64,000 nt of DNA from assembly GCF_022605725.1 (NCBI RefSeq), contig NC_065561.1, positions 20,622,256-20,686,255 of the forward strand, written 5' to 3'. The number at the start of each line of letters is the position of its first letter. Position 1 is the stretch's first letter. The DNA is from Anthonomus grandis grandis (Eukaryota > Arthropoda > Insecta > Coleoptera > Curculionidae). Position numbers and translations under genes: made by a program. Below the pieces are notes generated by a model. That model was given only the letters and a program-made list of their open reading frames with translations. It was not told where the DNA came from and made no database searches. This document shows, piece by piece, positions 35,801 through 48,600 of this stretch.

Positions 35801-37528
35801 CTACAAGGGGTTGAGAAAATTTGAATTTTCCTAAAAAAGTTCAATTTTTTCAACCAACCTGAAAAGTTCCATATTTTACGTAGAATAAAACCCAAGATCC
35901 TAAACCTAAGGCTGCAATAATTAGAGAAAAAGGCTTGATACTTAAATAAAGCAGAGCAAGGAAAAACTATTCTTACCCTAAAAGAAATCTCCAAATTCTC
36001 TCCTCCCCATATATTCATTCCAGCATCATATTCCCCCATATCGATAAAATATTTCCTATCTATAGCAAACAGTCCTCCAGCCATAGTGGGGGATTTAATC
36101 GGCTTTACAAAATCTTCTGGATGAACCAAAGTGCCTGTAAAAACCAAGTAATAGCTACTCAAATAATACACTTCCTTAAAATCCTTGGCTACCTTTAGGT
36201 AAATTTTCCCACTTGAAATGAAGCCCCCAATTAAATCCGCCTCGAACCAAAGGACTCGAACTATAACCGAAAGTATCCGGATTAATAATATCGATAACTG
36301 GCATGACCACTTTGGTCCTGTTTGATTTTATTTGGTCCAACAGTGGTTCGATCCACCCCTTATTCACTTCAATATGACTGTCTAAAAATATCAAAACCTA
36401 AAATGTTAAATTATAATTTGAAATTGTATCGAGCCAGAACTTGTACCTGCCCCTTGGCTTGTCTCGCCCCAAATATTCGAGCCCTTATTAAACCCTCCCT
36501 AGCATCAGTTTTAACCAATTTAACTTTGTCCAACTTCTGTTTATTTATGTAATTTTCTAAGTTCTCGTGCAGATCTTTAATATCACTAAAATCATTTACT
36601 AAAATGATTTCATTCAGGAGATTCGCGGGAGTTCTGTCCAATATTGAGTGAATGGATCTCAGCAGGGTTTCGTAATGTTCATTGTAGAAGCATATAATGA
36701 TTGAGGCAGACGGCAGGTCGGTTTGGTATGTGAGATTTTTGCACCTGATACATATAGGGATTAGTCTATAGTTTTTTCTAGATTAATAGGGCAAGTACTT
36801 ACAGAGCATTTCTTGTGTCAGGAATGTCCCTATGTAAACTTAATTTTTTACTTATAAGGACATTATAGGCATGTGTTTTGTACCCCTCGTCTTTTACGGC
36901 TTGTTCCTCTTTGTCCTGTACTAGGCCAAGTTCAAAAAGTTCTAAAATATTTTTAAAACTGTGTAGACATTCAAATATGAAAGGAAATTCCAGAAAGGGC
37001 TGTTAGTATGTTTCAGCAAATGAAATGTACTTCAATTAATGACATTTTTCAAAAAGGATTTATTTATTTTGCAATAATCAGTTATGGTTCTCTCTAAATC
37101 TTAAGTAGGTAGTGATAGATGCAGTGGAAGAATACTGACTGATTATAACTCACCACTCATTAAATATATGTGTTATTATTATATCAAATAGACCTCCCAT
37201 GAATTCATTACTTATTACCTTGTTCGAAAACATCACTAGTTTTCTGCAAACGATCCCTCCAGACTGGTTTCAACTTATCCAAGAGCTCGATACTGTTCCC
37301 ACTCTTGTTATCATGTTTCCTATTAAATATCTTATCATATTGCTTCTTTGTACGCTTAAACTGACCGGAATCAGCTACATTAACGCTTAAATCACTAAAA
37401 TAACCAGTGACTTCTTGGGAACCTTGCTCGGTACTCCTTGAAAGTTGGGCATACAAGTAGAGCGACACGATCCAGGTTATTGAGGCGAAACCTATGCCAT
37501 AGAGGAAAGACCTGTTTATGCTCACCAT
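32879..37528 (-). CDS. Polypeptide N-acetylgalactosaminyltransferase, GALNT11/Pgant35A-like (9 coding exons)
   Basis: Golgi type II membrane enzyme that starts mucin-type O-glycosylation by moving GalNAc from UDP-GalNAc to Ser/Thr. Exons on the minus strand: 37528-37219, 36941-36803, 36744-36447, 36397-36193, 36134-35977, 34040-33888, 33724-33477, 33422-33194, 33013-32879; total 1875 nt, 624 aa. A short cytosolic tail precedes a transmembrane segment (about residues 8-27). The GT-A domain shows SASIIICFYNEHYETLLRSI, the DxH motif in FLDSHIEV, RGGFNWGLHFKWENLP, SPTMAGGLFAI and WGGENLEISFRIWMCGG. The C-terminal ricin-type lectin domain has QDW-like repeats (QLWYQTD, QEWKHKSG, STWDLVD). SPDGQDTM and IWMCGG point to the GALNT11 branch. 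The usual VDDxSD is VNDFSD here. The gene is convergent with OGDH, only about 100 bp away. The intron between 33194 and 33013 uses a GC donor. Confidence 0.9.
34150..35857. repeat. Satellite S2 (171 bp) with 513-bp trimeric higher-order repeat, in a GALNT intron
   Basis: Ten tandem monomers. The phrase TGTCCATAACTC recurs at 34331, 34502, 34673 and 34844, which is exactly 171 bp apart. Variants such as ATTGGACACC with TTTCAATATTCC recur every third monomer, so 34331-34843 and 34844-35356 are nearly identical trimers. The array fills most of the 1.9-kb intron between 34041 and 35976. It has no coding potential. Confidence 0.9.
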
Positions 37529-39360
37529 CCTAGTAAAAAGTGTTTTAATGCCTCTACATTTTATTATATTGAAAATAACTGTATTATTGTTTTGATTTAT
37601 ATGGACATTTTGAGGTTATGTCGTTTGAGAGGTGACGTAAATGTCTGCCAAAGTTGTCAAAAAATCAGAGTGAAAAGTGCTTCTTGAGTCGAGGCAAATT
37701 TTGTCGGCAAGGTGGGCGTGGCTGCATGTCATATTTTAGGACTTTGGTAAGGCCTTTGATTTTGTCTAGTATGAAGCATAAGGTTTCCCTGAGACCATAT
37801 ATTATTTAAAGAAGATATATAAATGTCGAAATTTTATTTTAACTGAGTTTAATTAACTCCTAATTATTCTGTAGAATAAAGTGGGTGTTTTTGGGGAAGT
37901 CTAGTCGTTTGCCAATTGATCCCGCTTAAGTCAATCTCCATGAAAAATAAATTTATTTGCAGACGACACCATTGCAACCAAATCCAGATTGTTGGTGTTT
38001 TTTAATTATAGTCTCACAAGTCATTTCCTAAAGAACTATAACGTATCAATATTTCACTATATTCTCCTACTGCTAAATCAATTTTCCGGAGCGATATCCG
38101 TGCGTGGAAAACCCGGCAACGTCGAGTTTCCTTCGCCTGCCCCTTCTCCCTCTGGTTAGGAAAAGCCAAACGAAAACTCGTCGCCAGTTTTCCTAGTCGG
38201 GCGCTCAAAGGGTCGACCCGAAAAAGCCCTTAAGGTGAACAATTAAAATGTGAATTTCCAGTGTCGCATATCCGCGTTCCTTCCCTCCCCTTTTTATTTT
38301 TACTATGCTTTCGTCGGTTTTCCTTGGTTTTCCTTAAGGATCAGCAGTGCGAACCGTAAGACGTCGTCCTACATATCGAGGAAATTATGTGTGTTTTACG
38401 TGTTGTGGTTATTATTGTCAACTAAATATAGATCGGACAGTCATGAGCTTATATTGTTACACTTCGGTTTTTCCGTTGTTTTTGGCAGATACTTCGATAG
38501 ATTTATGGAGGAAAAATAATTGTCTTCGTGCAACGCGATTTTATAATATTGCGTAAACGTTTGCATATACTTTATTAGATTAGGAAGTTTAAGGGAGGGA
38601 ACATTTCTATGCTAAAACATAATTATGTCAAGCTCCTAGACAGTATAGATGGTCCACCCTTTAAATCATTAGGTGTACGTTTCAGTGTTCACTTTCTTGT
38701 GGCCCTCAATTTCGCCTTGGGGGGTGCAACGTTACATGAATTTCATTTCTTTCCTTCCACAAGTTATTATCCTATTAATTCCTGAAGGGTATGAGTGAGA
38801 AGGGAGTATAAATAATTTTTTTAAAGTAAAACAAGGTGTTTCGTTATAAGAATAGTCTAGTGAGCCATTAAAAACCCAATTTGATGGGACTATTGTAATA
38901 ACTCTTATAATGTCAACGATCATCTGTTCCCTTTGATTTAAGCGGCATAGTCCGGACGTATCGGAGTTTTTATGCACGATACAGTAAAAATTATAAATAA
39001 TTGACTGAAAGATGGAAATAATCCTGACATCTCCAGGCCTAATGGCTTATGTGTTCTTGTTCTCCCTTGCAGAAAACTTTGAGTGAGTGTATTTTATTAA
39101 TGTCCTTCCAGATTGCGTCTTCGTACTCAATTTATCATCCATAATAAGCCATAAATCTTAAAAGACATTAAAATTAAATTAATAAATATTGATTATCACT
39201 TTTTCGCTCCTATATAAATAATTGATTTCTTAAATCGACATGATGTAACTTGGGCAAATCTCCACACATCTGTTAAAACACACACCGGCTGATCCGCGGA
39301 TATACATACCGAAAATATCTATTCGGTGCTCTATTCTTAGTTGACAATATTTTTAGAATT
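37529..39360. other. Intergenic region between the divergent GALNT gene and the unknown gene
   Basis: No intact gene was recognised. It contains an RT fossil (37715-38000) and a locally GC-richer, CpG-containing stretch at about 38060-38400 that could be promoter or 5' UTR sequence. The open frames in that stretch (up to 89 codons) have no recognisable domain and lie on both strands. Confidence 0.4.
37715..38000 (+). pseudogene. Decayed non-LTR RT fragment
   Basis: At about 37740 one frame reads DFGKAFDFV and then a stop, like RT motif A. About 190 bases further it reads LFADDTIATKS, like RT motif C. Both are plus strand and in the order expected for a jockey-like RT, but the distance between them is shorter than normal, so sequence has been lost. 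Confidence 0.55.
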
Positions 39361-39399
39361 AAATATAGTCTTCCTACGGTCTGTGTATTGACTTATTTC

Positions 39400-39553
39400 G
39401 AAACGAAACTCGCTTTTCGCACTGCAAACAATCGTACGAAACCGGAAACGCGGCGGCGGCAGTGCTGTTTTGTGCTCAATTTTTTTGCCTGAGGATGGAT
39501 TAAAACCGCCAAAACGTCGTCCCAGAAGAACAAGTGGCGCAGGCCGCGAACGA
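39400..39553 (+). other. Putative 5' non-coding exon of the unknown gene
   Basis: GC-richer segment ending in a strong donor CGA|GTAAGT at 39553/39554, 56 bp before the acceptor at 39609. In the phase required by the next exon there is a stop at 39490 and no ATG after it, so this part cannot supply the start codon. It may be 5' UTR of one isoform, or the real upstream exon lies elsewhere. Confidence 0.35.
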
Positions 39554-39609
39554 GTAAGTATATTATACCCAAATTAATCGTCATAAAAAAAATTCTTCAA
39601 TTTCTTCAG

Positions 39610-42600
39610 GTGGTACAGGAGGTACTGCGGGTAGGCGGTTCAATGTGACAGTGGTCCAATCCGAGGGAGGCGGCTATGGTTCCGGGGGCGACCATTTGCC
39701 GCCCCAAACTTGCGTTTCTCCCGTGCCACGGCATAATAGGGGACAACCGTTCGCCAGCATACCGGAGGATCATGCGCTCGACGATCCACCATCGGTTTCC
39801 TTGGAAAAGGAACGGGAACCTAGTAGGGGATCCTCTCCCGCCCCCTCTTGGGATTTTAGTCAGGATGATAGCGATTCGGTAAGTGAGACTTAAATAAATA
39901 AATCTAGCCCTTATTAAGTAGCACTAAAAAAAATATCAATATGGCGAAGTTAAGCAAGTTTTGCTGTTCAGTGTTCACTTAACCATACCATTACATGAGA
40001 AAATTATTTTTCTTTAACAAAATCCTATTATAGTACTATAGATCCATGGGACCCTTAAGAATTATAATTACTTTCAAAATTTCAACCTAAAAGTCAGCCT
40101 TAAGATTAACAAAGATAAACCTATTAAGAGTTACAGTGTGCGGTGATAACAGACACATGGCACACACTAAATTACAAATAATTAGTTTAAAACTGCAGGA
40201 GACATAAATTACACGGAACTGATAAGCGATACTTAAGTAATGGACCAAATAAGTTTAAATTTCCCGCCACTTGTCGGTATATGTTGGTACCAAATGACAC
40301 ATAGAAGTCTAATTTGTTTATTTATATTTGTGACGTTAATTTTTAAACTATACACTTGTAATAATTCTTTTCTTAAGATTTTTAACTATTTTATATACTT
40401 GGAAAATATGTAAAATCCGGCAACTTTGTATAGTAAGGTTATGTTGTTCCATTTTTTTTTCTTTTGTCAAAGTTGGCCACGCACTCATCGGTCAATGTCA
40501 GCTGATCCGCAGACCGTCAGCGCCACCTGCAAAAATCTCCGCTCCTGTCAAATGATTTTTAATTTATCATTTTCCTAGAAATTTTTTAATTACGGGCATA
40601 TCGAATAGTTAAAAATTAATAATTTCCCATTTTCTCGTTTTAATTACCGAAGCCAGCCTTGTTCGTGACGTTTTTGTACTCGCGCGCGTGTTTATTTTAA
40701 TTAAACCGTAGTTATTAAACGCGAGTGTGTCCAGTTCTGTTGTGTTTGTTTGTTTGTGTTAACATTGCAGGAATTCGAATTATTTTTTTTTAAATCCTGC
40801 ATATAATTCGAGTTCGGGTGCCCAGCAAGGAAATAGCGTGTATACCAGCTAGTGTTGTCAATGCTGCCACTTCCAGTAACAACTAATTACTGAGGTAACC
40901 TCAAAAGTTTTAATGAAACTTTGTTTTTATGTACCTATTAAGTGGAAGGTGTAGAATGGCTTGGAAGGTCAACAAACAACTTTACTTCTTTGCGTAATTA
41001 GATTATAAACTGCTTTATCTCCATCCTAATTATATTCTATTAAATAGGTCCCCTTGTTTTTCAATTATGTAAGGCAGGGTTTATTTGTCGAAGAAATTGT
41101 TCAATAGCAAGCATTCTATGATTAGAATTAATAATGAATTTATAGCCCTACCTAATGTTTACACTACTGCTTATTATTTACTCAAGATATCAATCAAACC
41201 TTGGGAATATATGCAAAGCTTGTATGTATGGATGCCAGACTTATCTCTATAAAGACACCTTTGTACTGGCAAGCAAATACTGTTTAAATTATCGGCATTA
41301 GTGCAAATCCAGGTGCTATGCTCGCATAGCATTTTTGCCAGTTTTGATAAATCAATATTCATACCATATGTTGCCAATATTGTCCAAAGTTTACTAATGT
41401 ATTCTAAAAACTTTTGAGTCCAACAAACTGTTCGCCTTAAATCATTTTGGATTCCGCAAACACCAGTCCACAACTTCACTAGTAATATCTTGGAAGGTTT
41501 TAAGAAATATCTTGATAGTCTTGCACTAAACTCAATTTCCACTTATTTGTGATAAAAAAATGGCACAACTACTGCAATTTTCACAGAGATATGCCTTGCT
41601 TTATTTGTGGGTTTTTTCACCTTTTTACTCAAAACCCTTAAGGCTATGCAATAAAAGTATGGATACAAAAACTTTTTTTGATCAATGTTAATGCAAAAAA
41701 AAACATTTTTTCATTATTATTACCCTTAGCCCCCCACCCACCCTACACAACTTACCAGTAAGAAATTGCTTTCAAAAATCATTGTTTTCCACGATAATAC
41801 ACATGAATACCAGCTGGTTTCGTCATCAATATCCCATCTAATAACACAGTTTGTTTATTTAAATTTGGTATAATTATATTAGTAAATATTTAATACAAAA
41901 ACAGTGCTATTAGATTGGATATTATGAACGAGAAATGGTGATTTTTCAATACAATTTCTTACCGGGCAAATGTTTGGGGTGGGTGGGGGGGTACAGGTTG
42001 TGTTGATGAAAAACAATGTTTTTGCAGAAAATATACATTCAATATTTAATTTAGTACACTGTTTATTTAAATTTGATATAATTTTATGTATTTAAATATT
42101 TAGTATCAAAAAAGGCGGTGTGAGATTGAGTAATATGGACCTCGGATCCAGTTTTAACCTGTTCTTCTTGTAATTTTCATAGTTTATTTGAAATATTCAC
42201 TCTTGATGAAGTTTAACATTTGTAGAAACTTGGACACAGCTGACATAACATGACAGGAAAAATTGTTCCAGGAGTCTAATGTACTCCCTACAGATCCTTC
42301 ACACTAGTGAAAACTTCAATAAAATAAATATAACCCAGAGGGTTAGCATTTCAAACTATAAATCATGGAATGACATTTTACAATATTTTCACTAAAAAAC
42401 TTCCCAATTGGAGTAATACTTGATGAGTTACTACCTGGTCAAATCCTGGTATTAATATCTAACATATCCTTTCAAGATCAGGTGCATTTCTTTCTACTGT
42501 TCAAAATCCCTTGTCAAGTAGAAGGCAGCACTGTGATGTATGTTTTGCTTTTAAGGTTCTAAATAGAGTAAGCCTTGTTCTGTACTCATCCTGAAACCAT

Positions 42601-45600
42601 TTACTTCTTGGAACAACATATTGTTAACAGAATCTAGTCAACGAGCATACAATTAGTATAATGAACCTTGAAAAACACATTGAATTAAGAGACACCTTCC
42701 AAGCCATTTTTGCATCAAACACATTTCACCCCACAACTTCCTCCCCCCCGTTGTCCTAATCAGATGGAAACTGATGTAACGGAACAACCTGCACCAACAT
42801 CCCCTGAACCTACCACAGATGACTCGAAGCCCTGTAACCCCCCCTCTGACGACAGCGACTACGAGGACAACCTCAAAGAGGTGATCCAGAGCGAGGACAC
42901 GGGGTCCTCATTTTTCCAGCGGTACTTTCAGAATCACAGCAACAGTTTACCGTCGCGACTGATGGGGGTGAACCCTCGTCGTCTCTCTCAGTGTATGGAG
43001 GAGGACGAGGACGACGATAAAAAAACCGATCAGTCAGTAAGTATTTGATCTTTGGCCTGACTAAGGTAGTTCAAGTCAGCTATTTTGAACTTCCTTATGT
43101 TCTTTATAGAACGCAGTGCCTTCGAACACGTTCGGCAGCGAAAAATCGCTCTCGGAGTCTTCCACCAGTTCAAAAACGTCTGTGATAGATACAGTTACTG
43201 GACCCACACATAAATTCGTTATAGTCAAGACTAAACAACAGACGCCAGAGGAATTGGAAGTCACCGCTAGCAACGATGATGCGGTAGACGAGGGTCCGAT
43301 CGTGGTAACACCGGAGAAAAACATCGCGAAAAAGCTCCAGTTCGACTTGATACTGAAATCGGAGGAGAGTAAACGGAAACACATGTCGGAAGTGGCGAAG
43401 ATATTCGCGTCGCGTCAATCTTATCGGCAAAGTAACACCGTCGGGGCGGTACCGACGCAGACCAAGAGATTGCCTGCTTATCAGATTTTTAATAAAAGTC
43501 CGCACTATGATTCCAGGTTCTTTGACTCCTCGCTGATTGAGATTAAGAGTCAGGAGGCCGGTAGTTCTAAGGTGGAAGGTAGTGAGGCCGAAGAGGTGTG
43601 GGTAAAAAGGCCTGAGGCTGAAAAGAAAAAGGTAAGTCCAAGGTTTACACCATAATATGTACATTTTTAGTTGAACTTCAACTATGAATATCGGGTAAAA
43701 TGTGCCTGTGATATATATTGAGGAATTTAATATTATGTGTATATTTTATTCCCGTTTAACAAGAAGGTTTATTATATGTTAATACTATAGGATTATTATT
43801 TCATAGAAGTTAAAGTATGCTATGTTGTGTACTTGTTAAATGTGGTGAGGACATTTTTCCAATGTCCTCAAAAACCGTATCTGTTGAACCTCTTCATACT
43901 TTTAAAACACTATTGCCAAGCCGTAAGGCATTTGGGCACTCATTAAACCAATGAGAAAAAAAAATTAAACAGTTCAAGGACTGCATTACGTGCACGCGTT
44001 CCTGAAAAGGTGCAACATGTAACTTAAGGGCGAAATCCGACTGCATCATCGACGTTTTTATATTTTCCCCATTACGTCATACTCTGTTATAAAGTTTTAT
44101 CATGAAATAAAGTTTATTTTATTCGTTTGTGCGGTTTACTGTACTGGAAAAAGTGGTGACCACGATAAAAGACGACGTGCAGTCTGAAAATACTCGATGA
44201 CGAAACGTCGAGTGGAGTTTAGTGGATTTATCGGTTCACGCGAGTTTAAAAATGATATCGGGATTGATAGTTGAGTGTAATCGTATTGAGTAATTGTTTA
44301 GGTTTCCTTGAAAATTGATTTCCAGAAACTTTTTATGAAGAGGGTCGGATTCTGTCTAGCAAGTCCGGCTCTGATTTCTCCTGAATTTTTTGACTAGCAA
44401 TTCATCATAAGTCCATTGTAGATGTAAGCAAGTATATTATCAGGTATGCTATTGAAAACATCCATTTCTCTTTATCTGACCTAAATATATAGAAATAATA
44501 ACATTATTTTATGGCCAAAATCACACTCTATTAACATAATATTTATTTCGTAACTGGTGTGTCGATGTGCGTTGGCGTAAAAACAACATCATAAATAAGC
44601 GTTTTAATTTTGTTATTGTATAAGAGCGAATTTATTTTTTTTAAATGCAAAACCTACTACTGGGATATATAATCAAGGTATAATTATTTTTCAGTTGGTT
44701 TTGAGGAACACAAATTATTGTCTAGAGAACATCGTGGTTCCTACGTTAAATAACTGTAATATAATATTCGAGTTATTTTATGCCGTCAGCAGAAAGGTAT
44801 TAATTTTTATAAACGATTTCCTATGTATGTATACTTATGTAATTTAGTTGTGTGTCAGTTTAGGCCAGTCAAATAAGATATAGAGGTGAGAAATATCTTT
44901 GTATTTGACCTAACTGCTACTGGCCTGGAATAATGGGAAAAATTTATTTAAATAATATGGAAAATCATTTTATAGTCCTCAAAAATATCAAACATTCTTT
45001 TAGACATATGAGGCAACTGTTCCAAAACTGCCTGGAATAAAATGAAAAAATTTTTTCATTTAATTAAAAACCATGAATCCCTTTGAAATTAGTTAGTTAG
45101 AGACTTGAAAATGTATACCTAGATTCTTCTAATAAAATCATTGGACACCTATTTCAGCGTTTTTCCATATTTTTTTTTTGAAATAGAGAAATTAGGCTTG
45201 GAAGTTGAACAAAATGCCAAAAAAAACTAAGATTCTCTCAGTAGAAAATACTCATATCTCTGAAACTAAGTGAGTTAGAGACTTGAAAATTGATCCATAG
45301 GTTCTTCTAATAAAATCATTGGACACCTATTTCAGCGTTTTTCCAGAAAAAAATTTTAAATGGATTTATTAGCCTTGAAAGTGTGCCTGGAATAATAGAG
45401 CAATTTGTATAAGTCCGAAAAGTGCCTGGAATAAAAAATTAATTTTGTGCAATGCCTGGAAGACATAAAAAAATACGTCAACAAGCTCAAATCCTGGATA
45501 ACATTTAAAAATACCTGGAGGCCAAAAAAGTGGGAGAAATTCTTTTGGACCCTTTTATGTTTTTCCAGAAAAGCCCTGAATCCATAAACGGGGGCATTTT

Positions 45601-48600
45601 TTTAGGTTCTTTAACTATTTAGTGTCATTTATATAATCTAGGATTAAATTTGTGTATTTTCTTGTCATTCGAAGTCATTTTTTACGCCTATGAGTTAATC
45701 GACTAACTTTTTCAAAATTATTTTCCCAACGACAATTTCCGTCTCAATACATTAATTCCAATCCTTGTTAGATTTATAATAGTTATAGTTTGTCTATCCT
45801 ATATTTATTAAATTAAACTTATATGCTATTTGTTTCTACTATACCCAGACTATATCATCAGCAATATCCGGACGTGCAAATTATTTAACTTAGGCACGCA
45901 CTTTTTTCTAAAGTTGCAATTTTTGTAAGACACTGCTTGTTTTTTTTTTATCATTAACTCAATGAGACAATGACGGAGATTTTTTAATAAAGATAATCGG
46001 GATCTGTGTTAGTTGAATTACTTGATTAGTTGACAACCCACGAATTTGTTTTACTGTTGATTGTGCCGGTGATGAGTGAAAAGTATGTTGCGACAGATGT
46101 TGCTGAAACATTTGGACGAGAGAATTGAGCAAGGGAATTTAACCCTATCTAAGAGAAAGGTATAGTAATCATAATAATCAATTATCCATATAGATTCTAA
46201 TTATATAGAGTTGACACGTCTTTGTCCTGTTTTCTTGCAATCTAAAAATGCGCAAAACTGGATTCATTTAATTAATATTTACGAAAATTTTAGGTAAGCC
46301 ACATATTGCTTCAGAACTCATAAACGATTGGTCTATTGAAGAAAAGTGTAAGGAGTAAAGTTGTAGATTGGAAGTTTTCCTATTAAAAATGTCCTTTGGC
46401 AATTTTTCAAAATTTCGACGGTTTTTGAAAAAATCGACTTTAAAGCTTGTAGTAACGGGGAGAAAGAACTTTTGCGCATAGTATCGACATTTTGGGTCAT
46501 AACTTAAAAACGACTGGTCTAATGGGAAAGATGATAATAAGAAAAATTGTTGATTGGAATTTTTCCTATTAAATACCTCCTTTGATAATTTTTCAAAATT
46601 TTGACAGTTTTTGAGAAACTGGACTTTAAAGCTTGTAGTAACGGGGAGAAAGAACTTTTGCGCATAGTATCCACATTTTGGGTCATAGCTTAAAAACGAC
46701 TGGTCTAATAAAAAAAATGATAATAAGGAAAATTGTTGATTGGAATTTTTCCTATTAAATACCTCCTTTGATAATTTTTCAAAATTTCGACGGTTTTTGA
46801 AAAAATCGACTTTAAAGCTTGTAGTAACGGGGAGAAAGAACTTTTGCGCATCGTATCCACATTTTGGGTCATAACTTAAAAACGACTGGTCTAATAAAAA
46901 AAATGATAATAAGGAAAATTGTTGATTGGAATTTTTCCTATTAAATACCTCCTTTGATAATTTTTCAAAATTTTGCCAGTTTTTGAGAAAATCGACTTTA
47001 AAGCTTGTAGTAACCGGGAGAAAGAACTTTTGCGCATAGTATCCACATTTTGGGTCATAACTTAAAAACGACTAGTCTAATGGGAAAGATGATAATAAGA
47101 AAAATTGTTGATTGGAATTTTTCCTATTAAATACCTTCTTTGACAATTTTTCAAAATTTTGACAGTTTTTGAGAAAATCGACTATAAAGCTTGTAGTAAC
47201 GGGGAGAAAGAACTTTTGCGCATCGTATCCACATTTTGGGTTATAACTTAAAAACGACTGGTCTAATGGGAAAGATGATAATAAGAAAAATTGTTGATTG
47301 GAATTTTTCCTATTAAATACCTCCTTTGAGAATTTTTCAACATTTCGACAGTTTTTGAGAAAATAAACTTTAAAGCTTGTAGTAACGGGGAGAAAGAACT
47401 TTTGCGCATAGTATCCACATTTTGGGTCATAACTTAAAAACGACTGGTCTAATGGGAAAGATGATAATAAGGAAAATTGTAGATTGGAATTTTTCCTATT
47501 AAAAACTTCCTTTGATAATTTTTCAAAATTTCGACGGTTTTCGAGAAAATCGACTTTAAAGCTTGTAGTAACGGGGAGAAAGAACTTTTGCGCATCGTAT
47601 CCACATTTTGGGTTATAACTTAAAAACGACTGGTCTAATAAAAAAAATTATAATAAGAAAAATTGTTGATTGGAATTTTTCCTATTAAATACCTCCTTTG
47701 AGAATTTTTCAAAATTTTGACAGTTTTTCAGAAAATCGACTTTAAAGCTTGTAGTAACGGGGAGAAAGAACTTTTGGGCATAATATCCACATTTTGGATT
47801 ATAACTTAAAAACGACTGGTCTAATAAAAAAAATTATAATTAGAAAAATTGTAGATTGGAATTTTTCCTTTTAAAAATGTCCTTTGATAATTTTTCAAAA
47901 TTTTGACACTTTTTGAGAAAATCGACTAATCAATAAAAAAATTCTTGTGTTTTTAACTGATTGCTTAGAAAATTAAACACTGATTAAAATAAGCCCAATT
48001 TCCATGTGATTACTATGAGTAGTTGCCGAGATATATGGACTTTAGTCCCAAATCCGGCTCGAAGGACCAAATGTTTTTCCCAAATATCTCCTAAACTGTT
48101 GGAGATAGCTATGGGGTGTTTGGTATCAATGAAATCAGGGAAAAAGCTCCATCGGACTGTTTAATTAAAAACTATTTTCCAGGCACTTAATAAAAAAATT
48201 GTCCAGATTTTTAACTACTGGGATAGAAAATTAAATGCTGATTAAAATTATTGAAATAAAACGCACACGTTGGTTTCTAAACATAGACTAACTTTATTGT
48301 CAACAAAAGTAAATTTTAAGAGGCAAAAATGTATAAAACAGATGTGGCCCATTAAAGGGTTTGCTGGAACCTTTCCAGTGGCGTAACAGATTAAGAATAT
48401 TTTAAGCTATTTCAACAAAAATGAACACTATGTAGTGTTACTATCAGTGAGTTTCGGAAAATATGGATTTTAGTCTAAAATCCGGCTCGAAGGACCAAAT
48501 GTTTTTCCCAAATATCTCCTAAACTATTGGAGATAGCTGGAGGTATTTGGTATTAATGAAACCAGGAATTAAAGCTCTATTGAATTGTTCAGATAAAAAT

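Noticed and set aside
34150..35857. CRISPR-like or alpha-satellite identity of the 171-bp array
   Set aside because: The repeats are contiguous without unique spacers, so it is not CRISPR. Equality of period with primate alpha satellite is coincidental, because the sequence is unrelated by eye and the host is an insect.
38014..38208. 64-codon minus-strand frame in the GC-richer intergenic stretch
   Set aside because: No family resemblance, and both strands are open there. It is more likely promoter or UTR composition than a gene.
41174..41542. 122-codon antisense open frame inside the intron of the unknown gene
   Set aside because: No recognisable motif, no splice or promoter context, and AT-rich composition. 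It could be a decayed gene piece, but nothing supports it.
43170..43664. 164-codon minus-strand open frame
   Set aside because: It is the complement of the well-supported plus-strand exon 43110-43631, which has clean splice sites on both sides.
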